From: Epithemia pelagica
Lineage: Eukaryota; Bacillariophyta; Bacillariophyceae; Surirellales; Surirellaceae
Length of the DNA stretch: 64,000 nt
Assembly (NCBI GenBank): GCA_946965045.2
Contig: OX337235.1
Location: forward strand, 2,061,508 to 2,125,507
Direction: 5' to 3'
Shown here: positions 53,027 through 62,239 of the stretch, in pieces
How positions within the stretch are numbered: the stretch's first letter is position 1
How the letters are laid out: every line of letters begins with the position of its first letter
Made by a program: the position numbers and the translations under genes
The notes under the pieces: model-generated
Database searches by the model: none
Told to the model about the DNA's origin: nothing
What the model saw: the letters and a program-made list of their open reading frames with translations, nothing else

Positions 53027-53202
53027 AAAAACCTTTCTTCACATCTGAAGGGTCATGCTTAACGCTTTCATGGCTACAGTATTGGTGGGCAGTTGGACAA
53101 CAAACACACTTCCATCAGTCTTGATAGTTAGTGCATATCCATAGACTTTCTCTTGCTTGACCTTGTCAGGTTTATGATCATCCCCTCTATATTTTTGCCT
53201 GG

Positions 53203-54263
53203 TCAGTATCCTTTTTCCCAGTCTACGACAAAGTTAAGATCATTTCCGTTGACGAAAAGATCATAGTTTGAAGAAAATATTTTGGGTACATCGCTAGCCT
53301 GCGTTAAGCCACTGACATGGGGTGAAATGACAACATCAGGATGATCCCACAAAGGACTGTCGCTAGGCAATGGTTCTGTTTCAAAGACATCCAGTATTGC
53401 AGCAGATATGTGTCCCTTTTCAAGAGCACGGAGGAGCGTCGATTCCTTAACGACATCTCCTCTCCCGACATTTAGGAATACTGGAGATTTCCCTCCATTT
53501 TCTCTCGCAGCAAAAGATACAGCGTCTTCCGTCAACATTCCTCTTGTGTCGATTGTTGATGTAACACTGATACGATATAGTCCCCAGCTTGGAGGGCTTC
53601 AGTCAAATCGGTCGTGTAGTGATCCACACCAATATCACGTGCAATCCGAGGAGTCTTCCCATATCCCACCACCCGCATACCAAAGACAGACGCGGCTTTT
53701 GCGATTGATCGGCCGATGTCACCGCATCCCAGTACAGTCAATGTCAAGAAAGATAGATACCGATAATTTGTCACTTGCTCGAGAGATCCAGCCCAGTCCT
53801 TATTCCTTTGGTCCTTGGTTGACGCTGAAAAAGATCGCTCATATTCAATTATGCGGGCCATGCACCACTCGGCAATGGGAGGTCCAAAGCATCCAGCAAA
53901 ACGGGTCAATATCCAGGGTTGTCTAGGTATTAATGGGATTCCATCGTCTGACAGGGAAAACAGTGGGTCCACTCCAGCGTACGTTGACTGGCACCACTTC
54001 AAACTCTGTAGTGCAGAGATATTGTGGTTAAGGATAGAGGCAACGACAGCAGGCTCGGATATTAGAATTTCAGCCTGAGAAAGTGCCGCTCTAGTTTCGT
54101 CCGTCAGCTTGGATGGCTCGAAATCAACGGTTCCACCGTATCCTCCCAGAGCGTCGTCGTTGACGACTTTGACCGGTATGTCGCTGCAAAGAGTCACCAT
54201 CGACTCAGCGACACTGGGAATTGATGAGAAAACTGTAACCGTAGGCCGGATACCTTTGGACAT
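53203..54263 (-). pseudogene. D-2-hydroxyacid dehydrogenase (GhrA-like) with one-base frameshift
   Basis: From the ATG at 54263 the frame runs to VSVLHQQSTQEEC and stops. The continuation SxxTIDTRGMLTEDAV resumes in another frame. A missing C next to 53561 explains the break, since VSVLPSTIDTRGML is the family sequence. The parts carry FGPPIAEWCMARI, LGCGDIGRSIAKAASVFGM (NAD-binding GxGxxG), LNVGRGDVV with the catalytic Arg, and ETEPLPSDSPLW and ISPHVSG with Glu and His. The family reduces glyoxylate or hydroxypyruvate. Either a recent pseudogene or an assembly/sequencing error. Confidence 0.85.
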
Positions 54264-54583
54264 GATGATTGCATGTATTTAATGAGCCTATCCCGATTTC
54301 CAAGTTCCAAGGATACGAGTGTGATTGCGATGGTGGATCTTTTGTGTTTTTTGTCACGCAACCTTGGCGCGACTAGAAATGGAGCAACGGCTAGCTAGGA
54401 GTATAGCTCCTACTCCAACTCCCTCCAGAAAGACGTACACGTCCAATATTATGATGACTACTCCTAGAAGTACCTCGTCACCAATTTGATGACCATTTGA
54501 TGACCCAACATTTCTAGGAGAATATCTTTTTTGCTTGGTTCAGAATTTGATACAACACGTTTAATTCCAGCATACCATTGAAC
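54264..54583. other. Intergenic region, nothing recognised
   Basis: Between two minus-strand genes. Contains an imperfect GGAGTATAGCTCCTACTCC palindrome near 54397-54415. Confidence 0.45.
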
Positions 54584-56743
54584 TCAACCACCGCCTTCTG
54601 CTAGTAGATCCCGAGAACCGCGACGGTGCGCGTTTACAACATCGTCGAGACCTTGAAGGACTCGTCCAATGCAGACACTTCCTTCCGGAAGGCTACGGTC
54701 AAAGGGCTCTAAATGTACGGATAAAACCAACCGTGTTTCATCCTCTCCTTTGCCTGTTCCAAGCGATTCTTTGCTACTGTTCGCCAATTTGTCCGACGCT
54801 TCAATTTCTTCTTGTCTCATGGAGACGGATCCCACTTCGTGACACCCATGAGATCGTTCCACAAATTCAAGCAGAGGCATCACGATACTATTCGCATTGC
54901 TGCCATTACCAACACCCTCATCTTGTGAACTGTCGGAAAGGGAGTTGCTTTCGAGGGCATTTGCTGGAGCCGAGCGCAGTTCGAAAATCGCAGGAAAGCT
55001 AGGAACAGCGGCTTCTGGTACCACTACTCCGCCACTTGCACCTCCCACGACATGGACCTGAATGTGGTCCCACAAATGGCGATTCACTTGTTGTACCAGG
55101 GTACTTATGGCATGAGGGGTGTCATCAGACAAACCAATCACAAGCTTGCCATTTTTGGAAATTTGCAAAGAAACTTCGGCTGGTCGTTCTCCAAACGTAG
55201 CTGCCAATTGTTCGCGAGCGTTAAGTTGGATTTTGTGTTGAATCGTCTGTAGGTCTTGCTGGGCTTTCTCCAACAAAGCTTTTTGCTTTTTTTGCTCTTC
55301 TTCCGAAGCTGGGTTGCCATTCTCATTGTTGTTGTTGTCGATAATTAAACTATTCAAAACTTCTTGTTCCGAGTACTTTTTATGAACACGTTTCGCCGCC
55401 TGGTCAATCCATAACATTTGGTCCAATATATGTGATCTCTCTTCATCGTATTGACGCAACTGATCCTTGTGGTTTTGCACTTTGGAATGTGAATTAAAGA
55501 CAAAAATCGCCAAAACTACGAGAATGGTAATTTGCGTCAATTGGCCCCATCGTATAGGAAAGAATCGTGGCCTGTTGGTAATTGTGGAAGCGGGTGGAGA
55601 AGAGGGCTCGTCCGATGCCTTTTCCTTAAAGTTCAATTTGATGGACCACCAGAGTGATTTCCACCACCCTGACCCACGTTTGGATCCAACACGGTTGATA
55701 CTACTGGACACAGTAGCTGTCATGAGGCCATCGACGGGAATCGGACTGTCGTCACTCAAATTGAAGGATTCGTCCAAATTATTTTCAGAAAAATCTTCAT
55801 GTCCGTAATGCAATGCTCGAGTATTGGTTTTGTTATGGGTACTGCCACCTGTCAAACTTCCTCGTTTAAGTTTTCCCTTGGACGAAACTGGACTATGATT
55901 GCTTCGTCGGTATGCATTAAGTTCGGATGGTTCGGATGATGAAAGGACGGCTGGTTTCTTTCGTTTGGTCATATGGGGTGATTGGTGATGTAAATGGTGA
56001 TGATGATTGTCGCGGACAGTATCGTTGTTGTGGTTGCTGTTGTTCGTATCGGACCATAGAATGGGGGCATGCGGTAAATGACTCTGATGATGCAAACTGC
56101 CTTTCCCACTGTGCGTACTTGCACCTTCAGCGCGGTCTGCCACCAAAACTGCCGCCATGGCGCCCAAGGAATTATCCGAGTCTTGACGTTCCATGACTAC
56201 AGGTGAACGATCGGATCGTTTGGGTGTGGGTGCAGTTGCGGTAGTTCCGGCCGTTCCCCTTTTGGTATTATGGTGGTGGTGACTACTATTGTTGTCCAGC
56301 TGATCCATGAGAGGAGGATCCATTCCACTGCTCCCTCTTCTTCGACGCCGAGTATTGTTGCTGCTTCGAATTCCTGTAGAAGAGCCATCTTCCAACAAGA
56401 CACGTCCTCCTCCCGTGCTCGAAGTTTTTGTGGAATCGCCTTGATGTCGAACGGTTCGTATCGTAGCTTGCGGTGCCATGTACAAATGGTTGGAAGATGC
56501 TAGCATGCTTGATGATTTCTTTTCACTCTTACTACTGCTGCTGCTCGAAAGCATGGCAGATCTCATGGAAGCAGACGACGATGCTCCTCCTCCTTGACGT
56601 AGTGGATAGAGACTCCGTTTAGAAGTTTTGGTACCATACCGCCCTCGAACAGTGTCCGTATTGGGTTTTCGCCGGGCCATGGTCGTTGTGGTTGTCATGG
56701 TCGACGAAGCCGATTGATTCTCCGACATTCTTTGGGAGTACAT
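54584..56743 (-). CDS. Membrane-anchored coiled-coil protein with cyclophilin-like domain (family member 3)
   Basis: 719 aa. The first 390 residues are disordered, rich in Ser, His, Asn and Arg. A membrane segment (RWGQLTQITILVVLAIFVFN, about 410-428) is followed by a coiled coil (HKDQLRQYDEERSHIL to QHKIQLNAREQLA). The C-terminal domain starts ATFGERPAEVSLQI and has TPHAISTLVQQVNRHLWDH, then VSVHLEPFDR and CIGRVLQGLDDVV. These align in order with member 1 (GPYEV, PHAVHFFLDLV, LWDDT, CFGTVTRGREVI). The middle is strongly divergent with a large insertion, so it is likely non-catalytic. Confidence 0.6.
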   Translation of the reverse strand: MYSQRMSENQSASSTMTTTTTMARRKPNTDTVRGRYGTKTSKRSLYPLRQGGGASSSASMRSAMLSSSSSSKSEKKSSSMLASSNHLYMAPQATIRTVRHQGDSTKTSSTGGGRVLLEDGSSTGIRSSNNTRRRRRGSSGMDPPLMDQLDNNSSHHHHNTKRGTAGTTATAPTPKRSDRSPVVMERQDSDNSLGAMAAVLVADRAEGASTHSGKGSLHHQSHLPHAPILWSDTNNSNHNNDTVRDNHHHHLHHQSPHMTKRKKPAVLSSSEPSELNAYRRSNHSPVSSKGKLKRGSLTGGSTHNKTNTRALHYGHEDFSENNLDESFNLSDDSPIPVDGLMTATVSSSINRVGSKRGSGWWKSLWWSIKLNFKEKASDEPSSPPASTITNRPRFFPIRWGQLTQITILVVLAIFVFNSHSKVQNHKDQLRQYDEERSHILDQMLWIDQAAKRVHKKYSEQEVLNSLIIDNNNNENGNPASEEEQKKQKALLEKAQQDLQTIQHKIQLNAREQLAATFGERPAEVSLQISKNGKLVIGLSDDTPHAISTLVQQVNRHLWDHIQVHVVGGASGGVVVPEAAVPSFPAIFELRSAPANALESNSLSDSSQDEGVGNGSNANSIVMPLLEFVERSHGCHEVGSVSMRQEEIEASDKLANSSKESLGTGKGEDETRLVLSVHLEPFDRSLPEGSVCIGRVLQGLDDVVNAHRRGSRDLLAEGGG

Positions 56744-57697
56744 ATTTCTATCTTGAGCGGTGGACCCAACGAGACAAATGAATAAAGCTCGAGTCTTGCT
56801 GTTGTTGTGAAGGACAATTTTTGGACCCGAACGATCTTGTGTATTTTATTGTTGAGCTTTTGCCTGCACCCTCCAGTTCCTTTCTCGAGCTTTTGTTTCA
56901 GATGATGGCAAGTGGGAACAAGTCGAAGTTCAGTTGTGGTGACGAATCAGGAACAACACACTCTTGTGTGTTTGACACGATTCTCTACTACCCACCAACG
57001 AACAACGAATTGATTCGGGGACACGATCTGAAAATGAGACGCTCCTTCCTTGGCTGTGCTGTCTGTGGTTTGTTTTGTCGCGAGTTTTTTCTCGTGCTTT
57101 TCACCAGCAGCGGTCGTCTTCTGCGGCTGTCACCGTTTCTGCTCGTGCTCTTCTTATCTCAAGCTACTACTGTGACTACCAGGGGCTTGGTTGGTGTGTG
57201 GTTCTGTTAGACTTGTCTCTTGCGTATAGAAAGAGATGCTCTTGACCCAAAACTAGCAACATGGATGAAGCTCTTGTCGCTGGCAACGCCCTTCCTAGCC
57301 GATCCTTCCACCCTTTGCCCTCTGTTGTTTGTACGCACCCATGGCGTTGCGTGGCATTCCGGCTTCCCGAACGCAAGCGTGCTGGGCACGGGGGAATAAT
57401 AAACAAATGTGAAGGGATTAATTGGAGACCCTATGGCCCTACTCGCGACAACGAACGTGATTGCTCGTTGGTCCCTCATTCGATGAACGGTTTTACATTT
57501 TACGGGAATCAATACTACCAGTGGCTTTCCGCTCCTCGCCGACAAGAACAAGTAGCTTTTCTCTCCAGCCTATTCTACTGTCCGCAATAGGAGTATCATC
57601 TCAGGTTTGTTAGAAGAGCACCATGAGACTCTTCTAACAGCAAACACGTAGATCTGGTTGATTCTAACTTCTAGCTAGAGAGTAATGACGTGTTGTT
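56744..57697. other. Intergenic region, no convincing gene
   Basis: Two plus-strand ORFs of 109-129 codons lie here but show no domain or conserved character. Their composition is unlike neighbouring genes. Confidence 0.45.
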
Positions 57698-58930
57698 TCA
57701 TCCCTTGGTGGCCTGCACAATAAACATGGGATCTCGATAGACGCTGTTGGGAACTGTTGCGGTGATATCAAAGGCCAGTACGTTGGTGAATCCTCCCGCA
57801 TACTTGAGATAACCATTGATGAGTTCCAAATGTTGTCGATCGTTCATATTCAGCCACATGGCAATGGCCTTACTGGGGAAACATCGGTTGGACTGACTGA
57901 TAATCACTTTGCCCCCTGGTCGAAGCACTCGATTTACTTCCTTTAAAATGGTAATGGGCTCAATGAGATAATCGATCGACACGACACAAGTAACGACATC
58001 AAAAGAATTGTCATTGTATGGAAGTTTGGGTTCATTGTTCAAGTCAACTGCCTTGAAGCCACCCGTCAGTTGGTCGTTGAACTGAAGTTCCAATGGATTC
58101 ATGCCCGTTCCACAAATCTTGCCCATGGTTTTGGGAAATTCCAAAGGATAGTGACTGAAAGTGGTACCAGTGAGGATTCATTTTCAACGAGCATGAAACA
58201 AAGGCGAGACTCCAAATGGCAGACGACGATAACTTACGATACCCAAGAGGAACAAATATCCAAAATGTCGGAACCTTTGTCAATGTTGTTGCGATAGTAT
58301 TGTGTCAGAGAGGCCACAGCTGGTTCATCAATGTGATAGACCAACTTTGGGACGGTGTAAAAGATTCCATCATCATTGCCGTCCGCACGAAAAAAGTCTT
58401 GTGGCTGAAAGGGTGCCTCCGCGGGCCATTCCTGTACCAACCGGACGGGTGTGACGGGGAACTGATACGGTGTTGAATCGCCCGTAAAGCGACGAACCAG
58501 CATTCCACGAGTGCGAGGGTTTCCCTCTAACACGAACGAGCGGATCAGTGCAAAATATTATAAGGACGTGTGTTGCAATGAAAATTCATGAAATGCCCGT
58601 ACTTCTCTATTACCACTCACTTGCGTCTTCCCCATACTTCATTTCCAATTCTTGATCAATATATCTTGGATTCTTCGTCGTCGGGGCAGTAGATACAGCA
58701 GCCTGACACTCTTCTGGTTCTGTGCCCATGACAAGAGTTGCAGAGGCCAGAAAGGCGGTGGCGGTAGACGATAAAAATTTGGATCGGGAACTGATGGATT
58801 CAAGAGTCGGTTGTTGAAGACTGCGAGCCAAACCAAGTAGACAGACTAGTTCCATGCAGACACACACACATCGGCCAAATGACCGACTGGCAGCAATAGG
58901 AATGCAATCCATGGTCGCCTTGACTTTCAT
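57698..58930 (-). CDS. Plastid-type SAM-dependent methyltransferase (three exons)
   Basis: Exons 58930-58621, 58526-58238 and 58154-57698, 351 aa; joins read GEDA-KGNPRTRG and CSSWV-SHYPLEFPK. The N-terminus is hydrophobic and Cys-rich (CVCVCMELVCLLGLARS), possibly a plastid leader. The core matches a plant plastid-type methyltransferase: DICSSWVSHYP (motif I region), GTGMNPLEL, DLNNEPKLPYNDNSFDVVTCVVS, VLRPGGKVIIS, SNRCFPSKAIAMW and YAGGF. The middle-to-end order is characteristic. Substrate is unknown. It lies between the two inverted cyclophilin-like genes. Confidence 0.82.
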
Positions 58931-59536
58931 CGTGGGTGTCGATATTATGAAAGATCCCTCAGTATCTTGCTCAACACGTCACGTATCACGCAAGAAAAGC
59001 TCATGGATGCAGTCGCACGCTCCATGATTTCGGGGGGCTTTGAAAGAAAAAGAGGGTGGAGAAAGTCAGTCCCGTTCCCAATTGGATCACAGACAGACCC
59101 AGTGGTTGTGGCTGTGGTTGGGACTCTTGTGGAAGTCATTTTCAATGACTGAAGCAGTTGGACTTCTCAAGACCAGCCGGTGTGCTTAAATCAAGAACAG
59201 GAGCAATACCATAGCCCACAATTCCCTTTCCAGTCTTTTGAAGAAATCTACAGTTACTTCTGAATAGCCCTTCTGCAGCACGTCAAGGAGGGCCATATAA
59301 AAATGGACGTTAACAAAATCTCATTGGGAAGTCAGAAATCGGTTGTTGCACTGTGATCGCGGCCAGAAATACACCCAACCGTTTCGTAGAGGCAGTTTGT
59401 TGTCTGTGTTTTATTCGCAGTCCCCAATTGTTCTGGTTTCGTGTTTTGTCGTTGGGTGTGGTGGACGGAGAGGAGAACCATCACGACGATAATCGACTCT
59501 CTTCAAGAAGCTTGTCCTCTGTCTCTCCCTCTCTCC
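58931..59536. other. Divergent promoter region
   Basis: Between the methyltransferase and the next plus-strand gene. The ORF of the latter opens with GTG at 59441, so this part is taken as leader. Confidence 0.5.
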
Positions 59537-61384
59537 ATGACAACCACTACCACATCCTTACGAACCATGAACAATTTAACACCCTCGGTTACCGAAACAG
59601 TGACTGTCACACTCCGACATCCACCAAAAGCATCAGCGCCATTGGGGACCAGTGCTACTGTCTCGAGCGGTGCTACGCCACCGGGAAGACCCAAGCTCAA
59701 GGTGATCACCTCCTCCGAACTGGCTCCAGTACGCGAGTCGGGTAGTCAAAAGATGACTCGTACCATCAGTTCCCCCAGTTGGCTCTCCCAACAAACTAGT
59801 GGTGTTGGTAATGGAGAAACGAACCCTGCATCTTCACCAAAATCCTCTTCTCTCTTGTTCAGCAATGACAGTGCCCCAGTACTTCCTGATCGAGCTCCTG
59901 AGGCTGTGGCCAATAGTAGTACGACTAATATTCCTCCTTCCAAAATTCGAAGAGCAAGAAGTAACGTGTACCGTGCCGCTGAAGGAGGACGACAAGATGT
60001 CCTTCCCATGGCAAGTCCGCTGACTCCCAAAGCCCCCCTTCGATCCAGAGCACGGTCATCCTGTTCCTTCTCCACCTCTAACGCAAGACCCTTTGCCAGT
60101 TTTAGTGGACCAGTGGCATCAGATCACCAACTGCGAGCGCCTTCCAAGTCGTTGCGATCACGACGCCGGTCTTCGCACAAATTGGATCGAAGCATGATAA
60201 CCACCACAACTACAACAACCACACTGAACGATTCCGCCAGTTGCGTCTCTGATGACCACAGTATTGAATTCTCGCTCTACGAACACGATGAAGAACCCAT
60301 GTCGGAGACTCCTGCAATGCCTACCAAAACCCCAGTGTATTCCGATGACGTTGCGAATGATGACGATGGAGAAATAAGTCTAGGTGCCAACAAAAAGCTC
60401 TCGAAACCACCACCGTTGCATTTCTTACCCAAGTCATCCAACTACTACGACATGACCTTGTTGAATATGAAACTTCCCCAATTCATAACGTTGATTCTCC
60501 TGCTCTTTATCACTTGTTTTGTCGCAAGTTCTTATCAACAAGTGCTGGTGGCTACCAATACAATTGAACAAGTCCGATTGGGGGAATCGACTCTGTTGGT
60601 ACACTTGCACAAGGTAGAACAACAAGCTCTACAACTGGCCGAAACCTTGAAGCGTGTCAGTGATCGAAACGACAGTCCTCTTCCTGCCACAGAAGAAGAC
60701 AAGAGCTCTGCCGAGGTGGACAGTGATTTGTTGCGTGTACAGGTGGAGAAACTTCGAGATATGGAAGCCGAGTTGGATCATGAAGTACGAGCCCTTCGGA
60801 AGCGAATTCAACAGTCGGCCAAGCAAGCCATGGTTCAACGGTATGGTCAAGGTGCTGTTCAAGTATTCCTCCAAGTCGAAACTGTGGTACTGGATGGTTC
60901 CCCCCAACAAGGTCAACAGCTCTCAGCCAAGGGTGGTCGAAATACGCTATCCATTCGATTATGGTACGACACTCCACACACAGTCTGGACCTTTTTGCAA
61001 CAAATTGAAAATGGTGTGTGGAATGGCGCCACATTTTCCATTCAACATGGTCGGTCGTTGGTAGCCGAACCGATTTCCCACAACCAGGAACAAGACACTC
61101 GGAGACATTCGCGGCTGGAACCCAGTTTGGACTTTGTCGAAGCATCAGACAGAGCACATGAACGGTATACAGTCACTTTGACTGACAACAACTTTGCTAT
61201 TAATCTCCAGGACAACAAGAAACTTCACAATCAAGAAGCCTGTGTCGGTGTTATTTTTGAAGGCTTTGACGTTCTTCACAAGATTGTCAAGGATTCCACG
61301 TCATCTACATCGCAACAAACAGTCCGGATAAAGCAGGCCACGGCGTCTCACATGACCCGAGCTGAAACAGCCGGCCTGATATAG
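59537..61384 (+). CDS. Membrane-anchored coiled-coil protein with cyclophilin-like domain (family member 2)
   Basis: 615 aa from the ATG at 59537. A Ser/Thr/Pro-rich tail of about 310 residues is followed by a membrane segment (LPQFITLILLLFITCFVASS, about 312-331), a coiled coil (HKVEQQALQLAETL to LRKRIQQSAKQA) and a C-terminal domain. QRYGQGAVQVFLQVET matches the YGPGPYEVKFTV of member 1. TPHTVWTFLQQIENGVWNG, YTVTLTDNNFAINLQDN and CVGVIFEGFDVLHKIV align with PHAVHFFLDLV, YTVGF, YVNTMDN and CFGTVTRGREVI. Two Arg/Gln-type catalytic cyclophilin residues are not apparent. Function unknown. Confidence 0.65.
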   Translation: MTTTTTSLRTMNNLTPSVTETVTVTLRHPPKASAPLGTSATVSSGATPPGRPKLKVITSSELAPVRESGSQKMTRTISSPSWLSQQTSGVGNGETNPASSPKSSSLLFSNDSAPVLPDRAPEAVANSSTTNIPPSKIRRARSNVYRAAEGGRQDVLPMASPLTPKAPLRSRARSSCSFSTSNARPFASFSGPVASDHQLRAPSKSLRSRRRSSHKLDRSMITTTTTTTTLNDSASCVSDDHSIEFSLYEHDEEPMSETPAMPTKTPVYSDDVANDDDGEISLGANKKLSKPPPLHFLPKSSNYYDMTLLNMKLPQFITLILLLFITCFVASSYQQVLVATNTIEQVRLGESTLLVHLHKVEQQALQLAETLKRVSDRNDSPLPATEEDKSSAEVDSDLLRVQVEKLRDMEAELDHEVRALRKRIQQSAKQAMVQRYGQGAVQVFLQVETVVLDGSPQQGQQLSAKGGRNTLSIRLWYDTPHTVWTFLQQIENGVWNGATFSIQHGRSLVAEPISHNQEQDTRRHSRLEPSLDFVEASDRAHERYTVTLTDNNFAINLQDNKKLHNQEACVGVIFEGFDVLHKIVKDSTSSTSQQTVRIKQATASHMTRAETAGLI

Positions 61385-62239
61385 GAGAGGAGTGTAATAG
61401 GCGAATACCTAATAAGAGAGTTGGTTCATACACAACACGACCTAGCTTGCAGAATCATGAGCTATTGCAGAATCGCTTCTCGTAAACGAATCTCCCCTAA
61501 TGCAGTCGTCTCCTCGCACTAGATGGACCTTGTCATGCGCCAGATGCAAGTTGTCTGTGTCGTTTACGCCTTGTTTACCCATTACCGATAGACTTGTGTC
61601 TACCTTCTCGTACTCTACCTACCTAGAGCCCGCGGGACTACTCTAGGACGATCTGGTCATGTCCCAGCCCAAGCCGAAGCCGTTTCGGAACCGTTAAACG
61701 ATGGGGAAAAGGAATATCAAGCGATCCGCATTGTAATCATTTCTCAAATCAATATCTCATTTTAACAAGTAAAACCGCTAAGAATTGAAATGATTCTGGT
61801 CATTCTCCACAACAGGACATTGAGTGGGAGTTGGCGTGTGGCATGTGGTGCGGCACCTACGCTTACTTAATAAACGCCACTATCATAATCCGAATAATCT
61901 CCATCCAACCCTCCCACCATTGTCGATTTATTCTGGACATTTTCTCCAGAAGAAATCGAACGCTTCCCATCGTTAGAGGCTCTGGCAATAATTCTTCCAG
62001 TCGTCCTGCGCTTTAAGCTTTTCTGTCGTGGTCAATTTTGGACTCTCTCAGGTCGAAAATAAACAATAGTGAGGGGGTCCGGAGGCTGTATTGTTTGGAT
62101 TGAACGTAATTTCCATCGAGAGAGAGCACCAAAAACCAATAAACAAGAAGAGGGCGAATCTATTCTTGTGCGACTCCAGTGACTTCACTTCCACACACCC
62201 ATCGTCAGGACCGCCGCAGGTTTCATACATATATTCCTC
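61385..62239. other. Intergenic region, nothing recognised
   Basis: About 850 bp between two plus-strand genes. A long minus-strand ORF entering it overlaps the HECT gene and is a shadow. Confidence 0.5.

Noticed and set aside
56821-57590. Two plus-strand ORFs (129 and 109 codons)
   Set aside because: No domain, no splice support, and Cys/Leu- or Pro/Arg-rich character typical of chance ORFs.
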